From contig CM057351.1 of the NCBI GenBank assembly GCA_030015575.1, positions 888,001 through 952,000 of the forward strand: 64,000 nt of DNA, in the 5' to 3' direction. The number at the start of each line of letters is the position of its first letter. Positions within the stretch are counted from its first letter, which is position 1. Both the position numbers and the translations under genes were made by a program. Of this stretch, positions 44,801-55,000 are shown piece by piece. A model generated the notes under the pieces. The model did not search any database. It saw nothing but the letters and a program-made list of their open reading frames with translations, and was not told the DNA's origin. Origin of the DNA: Agapanthus africanus (taxonomy: Eukaryota; Streptophyta; Magnoliopsida; Asparagales; Amaryllidaceae).

Positions 44801-45116
44801 CAATTGCACCATTTCCAACTCTAATGTCTTTATCGCCTTCTCCAAGTTCTCTACCTTTCTTAAGCCCATGTAACTGATTACATATATGGGATCCTGACCC
44901 GGTATCCAATACCCAGGACGTAGAGCAAATGGAGAAACAGTTCTCAGTAACGAACACACCCGAAGAAAATGCATCAACATGTACTTTCTTCATTCGGGTG
45001 GCATGGGAATCCTGGTATTCCCCTATATCCTGTTCATTCCTATAACTCTTATAAGAAAGAACGGAACCAACGTTCCCCAGCACAGTATAACATGCGGGTT
45101 CGGTCAATACATCCAT
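41871..45116 (-). CDS. Element A Pol polyprotein (protease-integrase-RT-RNase H), no gag
   Basis: 1081 codons from ATG 45116 to TAG at 41873-41871, with no stop or frameshift. The frame is open a further 60 bp upstream but has no ATG there. Residues 1-45 are unlike the B gag; similarity to B begins at about residue 46, just before the protease. Protease LDTGSGSHIC (Asp 71); integrase zinc motif WHCRLGH and CQSC; integrase core Asp in HSDVCGPM, Asp in LRSDRGGEY, Glu in NGVSERRN; RT LYVDDILLIGND; RNase H Asp in SFTDSSF, MEAEY, YCDNN and ADPLTK. All catalytic residues I can check are present. The family normally has about 235 residues of gag with a zinc knuckle before the protease, absent here and in A'. 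The protein could copy and integrate DNA but would need capsid supplied in trans. Confidence 0.93.
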   Translation of the reverse strand: MDVLTEPACYTVLGNVGSVLSYKSYRNEQDIGEYQDSHATRMKKVHVDAFSSGVFVTENCFSICSTSWVLDTGSGSHICNQLHGLKKGRELGEGDKDIRVGNGAIVAAKTVGEYHLVLPTGNTLVLNECYYMPNLICNIISVSLLSKEGYNFVLQDNVMNIFRNQKLVGSGTLCNGIYVLNQSTVLSITNTHKRKSSELNESFLWHCRLGHINATRLAKLHKDGYLNPFEFSSYDTCQSCLKGKMTKTPFTGHGERATELLGLIHSDVCGPMSTHARDGSSYFITFTDDLSRYGHVYLIRHKSEAFEKFREYKQEVEKQTGKSIKILRSDRGGEYLSNEFLDFLKENGILSQLTPSYTPQHNGVSERRNRTLLDMVRSMMSTAELPISFWGYALESAAYLLNQVPTKSVPTTPYEIWSGKRPCLKRVKIWGCLAYVKRQNPDKLEARSVLCKFVGYPKHSNGYLFYHSEQQKVFIAQHATFLEKEFLAKEISGSEVELEEVPETQTITEDLVEPEDSVVPNEPQPLRRSGRVSRPPERYYGFLIDGGSEDCIMEDDDPTSFEQAITSGDSVKWLDAMRSEMDSMYTNKVWTLEVAPEGVKPIGSKWIFKKKLGVDGKVETFKARLVAKGFRQRPGVDYDETFSPVAMLKSIRIMLAIAAFHDYEIWQMDVKTAFLNGDLEECVYMTQPEGFVDSGSSGKVCKLLKSIYGLKQASRSWNICFDVVIKEFDFVKNPDEPCIYKKVAESKVVFLVLYVDDILLIGNDIPMLQSVKLFLSQRFSMKDLGDASCILGIRIYRDRSKRILGLSQSRYIDTILKRFSMEESKRGNLPTISGVTLSKEMSPKTDLERARMQGIPYASAVGSIMYAMLCTRPDVAYSLSVVSRYQADPGESHWTAVKSILKYLRRTRDMFLVYGNGELQVESFTDSSFQSDKDDSKSQSGFVFTLYGGAVSWKSSKQETVADSTMEAEYIAANDAAKEAVWIKKFITELGVVPSIEHPIPLYCDNNGVVALAKEPRSHQRSRHILRRYHLIREIVDRREIEVRRVDTKNNTADPLTKAIPQIQFERLFGMLGMRYYSSWP

Positions 45117-45594
45117 ATTATTATCTTTATTAGGGCATGAAATGGTCGCTACCTGGAGAGAGAGAGAAGAAAACACTTTAGCGTATGCTCGTGCAAGATC
45201 AGATTGGTTATTATCTTATCTAATCAGGATGGCTCCCACTGCTTTTTATCAAATCTTCCTCCAAACCCTAAAAGGAAAGACTAGCCGGGATTAATTACAC
45301 AGTACAAGTTCGCCAATCTTTCAGCCAGGCCAGTGTCGGTACTTTGAGGGAGGTCCCCCGTGCTTTCGCACGAACCTAATTACTGTAAACCTCGTTTTCC
45401 CAGAGGCGTAACCTCGTTAACACCTTTCTAGACACCTACTTGATCGGCTAATTGCACTGTGTAAAACTCTCCCAGGAGTAACTCTTACTCGCGGTGGGTA
45501 TCGGGATCCAACTATCTCATAGAAGGTATGCAATCTCATTGCAAATTTCAACACTTGAAATTCCCGATAATATTTTGCCCCTAGTGTACCATGA

Positions 45595-45789
45595 CCTTGA
45601 CAGAGGTCAACAAATCATAGTGCACTAGTCAAGTTCAACCCGTCATTTCTTGATTGAATCAAACCCACCCGCACGACCCTTGACAGAGGTCAACAAGGTC
45701 GCACGACTACCCTAATCCAATCACATCACATGCTTTGCAGATAATTACTAGTTAGCTACCGCACACTACGCCTTGACAGAGGTCAACAA
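45595..45789 (-). repeat. Three-hairpin leader array of element A (variant motif)
   Basis: Copies at 45595-45613, 45678-45696 and 45771-45789 all read TTGTTGACCTCTGTCAAGG on the element strand. Inner stem TTGAC/GTCAA is fully paired where the other families have a G-U pair, and the tetraloop is CTCT. Outer stems: ACTATGA/TCATGGT, GTGCGAC/GTCGTGC and CTGCG/CGTAG, each closed using G-U pairs. Spacing is 83 and 93 nt. Confidence 0.85.
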
Positions 45790-46338
45790 ACGCAGCACGA
45801 ATACTAAATAGTCTTTATCTGAAATGACGGAGGGCTACGCAGGTTTTCATAAAACCATGAGCGTAATGAACTTGATATCGTTGTAGAATCAAATGAAGTT
45901 TTGAAATGGAGTGATTTTGAGGCTTTTCTAGTTTTGCTAAAGGAGTCACTCCCGGCGAAGGGATCTCGGTCCTTTCCTCGTCGAATGAGGTGCGAGATAT
46001 ATCATATATATCACTGTGCAAAGCAAAAACTCTTAAAAGCAATCAAAACCAAACCGAGTGTGTAGCATCTGCCAGTTATTGCTAAAGGAGTCACTCCCGG
46101 TGAAGGGATCTCGGTCCTTTCCTCGTCGAATGAGGTGCGGGGTATATCATATATACCGCTATGCAAAGCAAGAACTGTAGCTACCCTTTTATTTTAAAAT
46201 TCAATTCCACAACATCTTAGGTGTCTTATCTTTCATTAATCACATTAATGAAGTCCCATCATTTAATACCTAAACATCACAGATAGATATGACGTACACT
46301 TATGCCATCCGCATTCGCCTCGATGTCCCCTCGTGCAC

Positions 46339-46359
46339 CGTTAGGTTAGGTAACTAACG
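46339..46359 (-). repeat. CGTTAG/CTAACG hairpin, element A leader
   Basis: Same 6-bp stem as in B and C, loop GTTAGGTAA, followed by ACAGAGC. Confidence 0.8.
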
Positions 46360-47725
46360 ACAGAGCAGGGCAGGGCTAGCGCGGGTGTAAAACATAAGTA
46401 ACGTCTATATAATATATCATATATACTATATACTATATCCATCACAGAATCACATCACAGATATCGCAGCAGAATAAACATATGAAATATTGGATATACT
46501 AGGACGTCCGTGTTTTAAATACGAGCCAGTATAAAACACGGATTCCACGGTCGTGATGAATAGCCAATCCCACACCCCTAGACCCCTACGAGAGCGGCAA
46601 GCAACCCTGCCAATTCTAGGGTTAGGAGACCCGGACTCGACTCCTCGAGTTGGTCTCCCACTGGACCCCAGAACCCGGTTACTTGTGCTCCCCTCCTTGG
46701 GTCTATCCTAATGCGGAAAAGTAAATAATATACAAAGGGTGACAACTTCCGCTACCTGGAAGCGCCCCAAATGAAAGAATATTACATACAAGTTTTTACA
46801 TGAATGAAAATGAAAAACACTTATCTCATATAAAAAACCCCGGCTATTCAAACACGACGATCCAATATAACATATCCAGCAACACATAACATCACATGTC
46901 ATCAACGTAAGTAAATATGTCCATCCCAATTGTCGTTGACATATAGCAACGAAACCGGCGATATCACATATTACACTTACGGTCACAGAAAAGAAAGTGT
47001 AAAACTACAACAGTTGGAATCCGCAACCTTTTTAGACATCACATGCCTAACTGATATAAATCCCGCATTTTAGTCTCGTTATCGAAAACACTTTTCAATA
47101 TCGTATGGGACTAAACTGCTAGATTTATAACATTCATCCAGTTATCTCATAACTGTTTATGAATTCCAATTATTGTATCCAATTCCGGATAAATAGAATA
47201 TATCAAACTTTCCGATCGAACATTCGAACACCCAAGTTTTCCCGACACCGATCAACACATGAAATAGGTTCAAAGACATTCACTTCATACCTCAGTACCA
47301 ACGGTCCAGCCGTAGAAGGGTCAAGCCAACGCCTCACATGTGGCACGCCGTACTGCCCCAAACCCGAAGGTTCAAAGGGCAGTTCAAGACGGTCACATAA
47401 TCGAGTTAAGGTTTGTTGTCTTCTAGAGGGACCATCGCGTTACTTGCACTACTCAGAACGTCTTTTAACCACAGAAAAATCCAACACTTGGAATTATTCC
47501 GGCAGGGGAAAACTTGGGTATTTATATCCGGTCGAACTCTTTAACATATTCTACAGTTATCTGGAAAAACACTTAGACAAAGTTTGATATTCCGATCGAA
47601 TTCATCGATTCCCAATATAACCCCAGAGCACTCAACCCTTAAATAAATTTAAAAATACCCAGAAAACTCACCAGAATTTATCAGGTATTACTGTGCAAAC
47701 AAACATGGCTGACGTCACTATCTGA

Positions 47726-47770
47726 CCGCGGAACAGCGGCAGAAGCCATGCTTCTGCCGCGTTTCCGCGG
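47726..47770 (-). repeat. GC-rich leader hairpin of element A
   Basis: CCGCGG blocks at both ends, AGAAG-CCATG-CTTCT apex, 188 nt from the primer site. Confidence 0.8.
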
Positions 47771-47957
47771 CTAGTTGAACTGTTCATGGGAAACGTTTTA
47801 CACAGTAATTCTTAGAATTCTTTGGTGAATTTTTTAAGCATTTTTAATATCAAAAATTCCCAGATTTCAGAGAATGTCCAGAGAGCTCTTGGGTATCGGG
47901 GTTTCGGGTTCGTTCGGACTTCAAACTCCGTCTAGACTTCGCCTAAGGCTCTAGCTA

Positions 47958-47970
47958 GGCTCTGATACCA
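47958..47970 (-). other. Primer binding site of element A
   Basis: Plus-strand GGCTCTGATACCA, one base from the LTR. Confidence 0.95.
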
Positions 47971-47971
47971 G

Positions 47972-50183
47972 TGAAAGGTTCCTAGGCACCCTAGAGTGGT
48001 CTCACAAGGCATCGAACATGCCATTTTAAAATTTTTGGTGCCGAGAAACCCTAGACTACGGATCGTCGCTAGAATTCTAGGCGAAACAAAAAGCTAGTTA
48101 ACAGTTAACTACTAGGATACGGAAATTACAACCTTTGTAGATCCGGATATCCACCTCCACGGCTCCGCAACGAAGTCTTCTCGCTGTCCATCTTGAAGCT
48201 TGGACTCTCGTGACGGCTTCATCGGAGAAACGTGCGGAATAGGTCGTCGGCTTCGTGTCAAAGACGATCTACGTCGAGGTTGCACAAACTCAAGCTCCGA
48301 CTTCACAAAGTTGTGAAACTTGTGAAGAAAACACCCAAAACAACTTGGCAAGAGGTAGAGGGTGAAGAAATAGGAGGTGGGTTCACTTTAGAATTGGATT
48401 TATCTCACTTTAACTCAAGTTGCCATTGATGGACCTTGAGCTTGAAGAAGAAGAAGAAGATGAAGATGAAGAAAGAAAGATAAGTCTTCTTATTTTAAAA
48501 TAAAACTAATATGAATACTTATCATATCTTGACCATGGTCAAGTGTAGAGATTAAACCAAGGTTAGTAAGTGTGGTTAGGGTTAAGGATGAGATAAGGAT
48601 GGTGGACTTTGTCAAAGCTTCATGAAGCTTCAACATAGCTCCAAAATAAGCCACCATACTTAACTTAATCCTTTCAAATAAATAAACAAATAAATAAATG
48701 AAAAACCAAAACCCTAATCATCACTTAACCATGGTTTAACCCTTTACACTTAATCACATTATCAAGTATCATCAAACATGATACAAAGTAGTGCACTAAA
48801 GCATATCACATATACAATGTGCATCAAGTGAGAAAAATCCGTTTAAAGTGAACCAATACTAGTTAATGCAATGCAATATATCAAATATATAATTATGCAT
48901 TAAATCATTAAATCAACATTTGATTCAATGATCCGGTCATGTCGCACATAACCGACTAGAATCTAATGTATCGATTTATCGAATGAATGATTCGATAACT
49001 AGGTCATATCGAATATAACCAATCGAAACATATATCGCGAGAATGAAATGCGGTATCACATACACGCATTATTCTCGGTCCTGCACATATCTCATATGCG
49101 CTCCTATTTCGTTTCGCTTGAGCCAGGAAACCTCTGTGTAGGACTCTAAAGACTCGTCAATACGCCGGTAGCAGATGATGATCATATCAAGCACCCATAA
49201 GCCGCAAGCGGTCTGCTAAACGTAACGGCCACCCGGGTATTGAGCGATCAGAAGATCGACGAGCTAGCCCGCTCACACTCCTGCGAATCCGACCAGTAAC
49301 ACTTACCATACAGTCCGGTCTCTTCGTCTGATACGTCGCATATCAAGTCTAGGGGTGGTATACGTCAGACCCCAATAACCCGATAAGTCGTGCTGATGTG
49401 AGGCTCGTAACGGGTCGAGAAACTACTGGTAACACTTACCAGCAAATCTCTGATCAGCCCTGGCCAGGGACTTCCCTGTTACGGCCAATCGAGCACTGCG
49501 CAACATCAACCCCCAATACCGGGAGAGACGAAACCCCTCCTATCGCTCATTGCCTCCATGTGACTCGGGACTGTGCCCAAAGACCACCGTTTTGCACGCC
49601 CTCATGGACGTGGTAAGGTGGAGATCAAAGCACAGTGGGAATCACACAAGACTCTATGACGATCTCGGGTCTACAGACTAACCTGTACAAGTGTCACCTG
49701 AGAACTGCCATCTGACGTGAGGTATAATACCATCTGGGAGTTCTCGGCGAGTCCATCCAGTGTACCCAGTCTCAACTGAGAACCCGTATACCATCTCTGA
49801 TGTCAAACACCAATGGATATGGGATCATCCATCGCCCATCATATGGGTCGAGAAGCGTATACGCTAGTCTACTCTGGTATATCGATGCCCCGTCTCGATA
49901 CACCCACGACTAGGGACCTTGAAGGATGTACTTATGGACTACCATGTCCCCACTAGTATGATCTGCATTATAGTCCAGGTAGTCAAGTACAAATCCCTAG
50001 GGCTTTACCAACATGTAACTATAAGACAGTATAAAGAGACTAGTGTACATGTTAAGATAAATGGCAACCAGATAGCATACTATCATGTCGAGCAAGAAAG
50101 TCATCTCTATATATGTCCAAGCATCCAATATAATATACATAATCTGTACAATACTGGCCTCTAGGGCATACATACAACTAACA
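47972..50183 (-). repeat. 5' LTR of element A (2212 bp)
   Basis: TGAAAGGTTCC...ACTAACA, paired with 39645-41856; followed by the CATGT duplication and then the last 78 bp of the B LTR. Confidence 0.97.
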
Positions 50184-50188
50184 CATGT

Positions 50189-50266
50189 GAATATCCCAAG
50201 CTTCCATTAAGTAATATACAAACTAGTATGATACAGTAATGGCCTTCTAGGGCATAAACACTAACA
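50189..50266 (-). repeat. 5' LTR of element B, remaining 78 bp
   Basis: Matches 31882-31959 and ends ACTAACA, followed by ATTAT (50267-50271), the right target copy of B. Confidence 0.96.
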
Positions 50267-50313
50267 ATTATAAGCACACTGTGAAAATTTGGTAGTGTGA
50301 CGTCATCTTTTCA

Positions 50314-50360
50314 CCGCGGAACCGCGGCCAAACCCATGCTTGGGCCGCTGTTCCTCCGCC
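50314..50360 (+). repeat. GC-rich leader hairpin, C unit 1
   Basis: CCGCGGAACCGCGG arm opposite a GCCGC..CCGCC arm. The copy in unit 2 (57821-57867) pairs better; unit 1 has lost some G in the second arm. Confidence 0.8.
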
Positions 50361-51331
50361 ACTTTGAGTGTTCACTGTGCCAAATTTTTACAGTGGGCTT
50401 TTGACTAGGAAATGGGGTTTTTGGGATATTCTTTTTGGGCCCAGATTTTCTGTGAGAGCTACAGTAGTGCTTGGGGACCACTTCGGTAAATTTGTTCGAT
50501 CGGATATTTTAAACATGCTAGTTCACAGTATTTACATTATATCTGCGACCGTGAATGTCATTTGATCGGTAAATCATGTCTAACTGCTATAGCTCTTTTA
50601 GACGGATTTGCGAACGTGACATTCACGTTGTTGTTCTGTGTTGTGCTGTGATGTTGCGGATTGGTCGTGGGGGATAGCCTGGATGCAATGTTAGTACAGT
50701 TTTGTTTTATATGTACATTTGATATTGCGGGGCGAGCGTCCGACATGTGGACTGCCGTCACTGCCTGTTTGTATTATTCTTTTAGGGCACGACCGGGTCG
50801 AGGTCGATGTACCCGTTGTATGTATATTTTACTTTCTGTACTAGGATTACCCCACGGAGGGGTGCACGGATAGCCGGGTTCTAGAGGGCAACGGGCCCGC
50901 ATCTCATGGCATTGAGACGGAGGGGGCTTCACTCTAGAATTGGCGGGCCATTCACCGCACTCGTAGGGGGTATAGGTTGACCCAGGAGGGGTGCCCAAGT
51001 TACCGGATTCCGTGAAGTGCTGGGTGGTCCATTCACATTGCTGAAGGGGGCTGCCTCGCTTCAGGTTTTGGCGGGTAACTTGCCGCGCCCGTAGGGGTCT
51101 AAGTTTTTCATTGCACAGGCTATCCACACGACCAGGGGAACGTCAGGTTTTAATAGCGGCTCTATGAAACCCGGGGATCCCAGATCTCTGTATTGTTCTG
51201 TGATGCTGGTTACATTTCTGTGATGTTGCATTTTATCACGCCTTGAGCGAATATTATATATTGATATATATATATATACTAGTAGATGTTGTATATGTTT
51301 TGCATCCGCGCTAGTCCTGTCCCCGCTCTGT

Positions 51332-51352
51332 CGTTAGTTAAGTAACCTAACG
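51332..51352 (+). repeat. CGTTAG/CTAACG hairpin with outer stem, C unit 1
   Basis: Inner CGTTAG/CTAACG plus a perfect outer 8-bp stem GTCCTGTC/GACAGGAC flanking it at about 51314-51365. Confidence 0.8.
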
Positions 51353-51574
51353 AGTGATGACAGGACCCAGTGGCGAATGCAGATGGCATATACGTACATC
51401 ATTATTTTCGTTCTTTATTGGTGTGATCAATTGATGGGACTGCATTGATTCGGATCAATGCAAGCTAAACAAACCTATTCTGATATTGTTGGAACATTTT
51501 TCAAAAAGCTGTTATTGCAAGGACGTTCACTTTTGTTTTGCACAGTGGTATTCAGTTGGAATATCCTGCTATGT

Positions 51575-51771
51575 TTGTTGCCCATCATCAAGGCATAGTG
51601 TATGGTAGCTGCTTGTTACCTTTCTGCTGCATAGATAGATGCGTTGGTTTGGGACAGTCGTATAGCTTTGTTGGCCTTCGTCAAGGGCTTGTACGGGTGG
51701 GTTCAAATTAAGCTGGACAATGACTGGTAGAACTTGACATGTGACTTATGATTTGTTGGCCTTCGTCAAGG
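51575..51771 (+). repeat. Three-hairpin leader array, C unit 1
   Basis: Motif copies at 51575-51593 (decayed inner stem), 51668-51686 and 51753-51771. Outer stems CTATG/CATAG (perfect), CGTATAGC/GCTTGTACG (bulged) and CTTATGA/TCATAAG (perfect 7 bp). Spacing 93 and 85 nt, the mirror order expected for the plus strand. Confidence 0.85.
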
Positions 51772-52085
51772 TCATAAGAGCATGGGGCAAAAATCACATC
51801 GGGAGTTTCTAAAGAAACTGAAACTTGCCAGATATGCGCATACCTTCTGGAGTGTGATAACGTGAGTGGATTCCGTCATGTTATCATGCAATGATAGTTG
51901 GATCCCGATTCCCACTGATGAGTTGGTTTACTCCTCGGGTGATCCCGGCTAATTCTTCTTTCAGGTTTGGGGATGAATTTGACGTTACAGTGGGAGGTTT
52001 CTAGATTAGATAAAGTGATAACCATTCTGATATAGGTTAGAGTGCACGCTGAGTGTTTCTTTTCTCTCTCTCTTTGGCAGCGACC

Positions 52086-55000
52086 ATGACCCGAGCCTAG
52101 ACTATGACTCAGTGACCAAAATTAACCGAACCTTCTTAAACACTGGCTTTTGGATTGTCACAATTGCAAACCTCATTGCCACTCCTACTTTTACCCTTTT
52201 CTCCAGGACACCCAGTATTACTACGAACGTCCACTTCCATTGGACAAAACCATCGTATGGTTATATACGAACTCGAAGGAATTTATTCGAGGATGGTTTC
52301 CGGTTCTGGAGAAAACGAATAGGACTATTCAGTTGTCTTTTCCTTTTACCTTTCTCTCAGGTTGTGAGTACTCCTTGGATTAGGGGATAGTACACCCGTT
52401 ACGCCTATTGGATAGTCTTCTTCCAAACCTTAGGCTGGTCCCGAACGGTAGGGAATGAAGAAAGCCGATTAGCCTAAGTGTGGTGTGCAGAAGGTATTAA
52501 GTTAAGACAAATAAAGGGATTACAAGGAGGGCAAAGTAAATTGCGACTGATATTCATGATCAAACCAAGTATTTCATTACCACTCCCACTTCACCTTTGT
52601 ATTTCTCCAGGACACTCCGTATCACTACGAAGATCCACAGTTATTTGGATATTCCATCGTATGGTTATATACGAACTCGAAAGGAACTTGTTCCAGTTTG
52701 GGGATGGATTCTGGTTCAGAAGAAATAGGAATAAGGTTTATTCGGTTGTCTTTTATCTTCACCTTCTCTCGCATTGCGAGTGCTCCTAGGATTAGGACAG
52801 TACACCCATTGTGCTTATTGGATAGTCTCCTTCCAAACCATAGGCTGGTGCCAAACGGTAGGGAAGGAAGAAAACCATTTGGCCTAAAGGGGTGTACAGA
52901 AGGTAATGACTAAAGACATATAAAGGGATTTGGAGAGATGGCAAAGAATTATACGGTTACAGTTGTGAATCTAGATAATGGAAGAGGCATTACTAGGAAT
53001 ACCGGGATACCCCATCGAAACATTTCAATGTTTCAGTTTCACTGTGTACTGTTAAAAGAAAACTGATTTCCCAATTAGCCCTTACTCCAGGGTATGTATT
53101 TACCAGGTATGATTCTCACATCTGTATGGTTTTACAGATGATGAGTGGGAGTAAGTTATTGGGAATTAGGTGATCATCCTCATTATATCGGAATTCGTTG
53201 TAATTGGTGATATTTGAGGAAATCGCCTGGGTAATTTGCCGGATGGCAAATATTTTGTTTTGAATATCCGTTGTTATGCACCAATTTCAAATTAATATAT
53301 ATCTGTACGTCTATTTTTATAGAGTGATATATTTTGCCGGATGACATTTACCTATATCAGTGGATGATTAGGTAAGGAGCATTAAACAGCAGTGTAATTC
53401 TTCTTAACCATGAGTACAGTTTTCAACCTACGACACACAGTGAATGATTCACTAGACTCAGGGGACTTATACAGAGTATTGTATATTGTCCAGTGTCCAT
53501 TAGGACAGATGGGTTGGTCCTCGTACTATATTCGGTTTACCTATGACTTCTCTAGTTTGACAGGTGTTTCGTAGAAACACAAGGTCCAAGTTTTGAGAAG
53601 TTATACGTATATGAATAAAGTAGAGAACCAGGTGTTTCAAGTATTAGGATTCTTCAAAGTAATCGAAGATGTAGATACTTGTGTATGGTATTCAGTTGAT
53701 AAAAATGATTAAGAGAACTTTCTTCTCTTTCACGTTACTCATAATTGGAAGCACTCCTAAGTTGAGTAACGCTGATCGACCTCCTTCCATATAGTTGACA
53801 TGCACTGGAGACAGCTGCATGATTTGAATCTGGTTCAATTAAATCAGTGCCTCTGTTTCTGTATTGGATATAGAACAGTTCATATCTTGACATTGTTAAG
53901 ATACGGGAGTTGTCCGGCTTATGCTTAAAACCAGACTCTGGATGACTCAAGGCACGTTTCTCTAATGGCTGTTTGTGGGTTGACCCGGGTTATGACGAGG
54001 GTTGATTTTCTACCATTTGGAAGATCAATAGTGATATTGTTCTTGACTTGCCACAGTTTCAATAAAAATGGATTTTTTTCAGAAAACAGTAGTGGGAGTA
54101 TGGTAGAACTGGAAGTGATTCCAGAACCGCAAACGATTACTGAAGATTTGATAAAGAACCTAAAGATTCAATCTAGTTTGACATTCCATTGGCCACTCCG
54201 CAGATATGGTAGGTAACCTCAGGCACCCGAGAGGTACTCCGGTAGCCTCAAGGACGGTGACAAGGAGGTTCTTGTTTACCCAGACTTGCCATTGCTGTTG
54301 TTCCAGACTGTGAGACCCGGCAGGAGGATGAGTATAGCGTCGTTCTAAAATTTCTTTAGAAGTGTACGTGTATATGACTCTGCCAGAGGGTTTTCATGGT
54401 CAGTGGGAGCAGCGGAAGCATTGGTGGGAAAGTGGCTTATGTCTATTTATAGACTAAAGCAGATATAGCGGAGATAGATCATCTATTTCTGATGTGAAGT
54501 CATAGGTTTAACTTCATCAGAATAGGGGATGGATCTGTTAAGAAGGTAGTAGGGTGTGATGTCCTGGTATTTGGATGACATACACAGAGTAGGAAGTGAT
54601 ATTCCTGTACTACGGTCGGTTATACTTTGGTTGTCACACAGTGGTTTCTCCAGATAGGACTTGGATATTATATCAGACATTCTGGTTACTGGATCTATGG
54701 TATTAGATCTAGATTTGGGTAGTTTCCCAATCTGGGTACTTAGACAGCATTTTATGAGTATTTAGAATGGACGGCTCCTGGCACGGTAGTGTACCTGCAG
54801 GTGATGGAGTCACCCTCTCTAAAGGTGTCTTACAGACTAAAGTGGAGAGGGATATGCATGATTGGCAGATCACTTGCTTAGGTAATTGAGTCAATCATGA
54901 GATGTCAAGTACCACACCAGATGTTGTTCTTGCAGTAGATGCAATAAGTTGATATTGATCCAATCCTGGAGAAACGTTCGGAAGCAGTTTTAGAACATAA

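Larger units (their letters stand above)
45117..47957 (-). other. Untranslated leader of element A
   Basis: About 2.8 kb, collinear with the A' leader. In element order: GC-rich hairpin (47726-47770) with TGACGTCA beside it (47710-47717), CGTTAG/CTAACG hairpin (46339-46359), a partly duplicated block (45940-46160), the three-hairpin array (45595-45789) and a CT-rich tract ending CAG next to GCGACC. At the site where C reads ACCATGACC, A reads ACCATTTCA, so the gag start codon is gone. Longer ORFs here (for example 47159-47587 on the plus strand) are not conserved in A'. Confidence 0.75.
39645..50183 (-). mobile_element. Complete Copia element A (10,539 bp), gag-less
   Basis: Two 2212-bp LTRs, polypurine tract, an intact pol frame, a leader of about 2.8 kb, primer site and a 5-bp target duplication. 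The LTRs differ at about nine positions on reading (about 0.4%), so it is the youngest insertion in the window. It lies in the 5' LTR of element B in the same orientation. Confidence 0.97.
30066..50266 (-). mobile_element. Copia element B (interrupted by element A)
   Basis: Two 1894-bp LTRs (30066-31959; 37829-39644 joined to 50189-50266), a polypurine tract (31960-31973), a gag-pol frame (35807-31974), a leader of about 2 kb and a primer site (37815-37827). It is inserted in the leader of C unit 1 with the ATTAT duplication. The LTRs differ at a few dozen sites on reading, more than A and less than C. Element A split its 5' LTR. Confidence 0.96.
50272..52080 (+). other. Leader of C unit 1 (continued after element B)
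   Basis: GC-rich hairpin (50314-50360) with TGACGTCA at 50298-50305, the CGTTAG/CTAACG hairpin (51332-51352) inside an outer GTCCTGTC/GACAGGAC stem, and three motif hairpins (51575-51771). It ends in a CT-rich tract with GGCAG before GCGACCATG. No gene; the modest ORFs at 50368-50873 recur in unit 2 as part of the repeat. Confidence 0.75.

Noticed and set aside
47159..47587. 142-residue plus-strand ORF in the A leader
   Set aside because: Antisense to the element, broken in the collinear A' leader at 2340-2720, with no recognisable domain.
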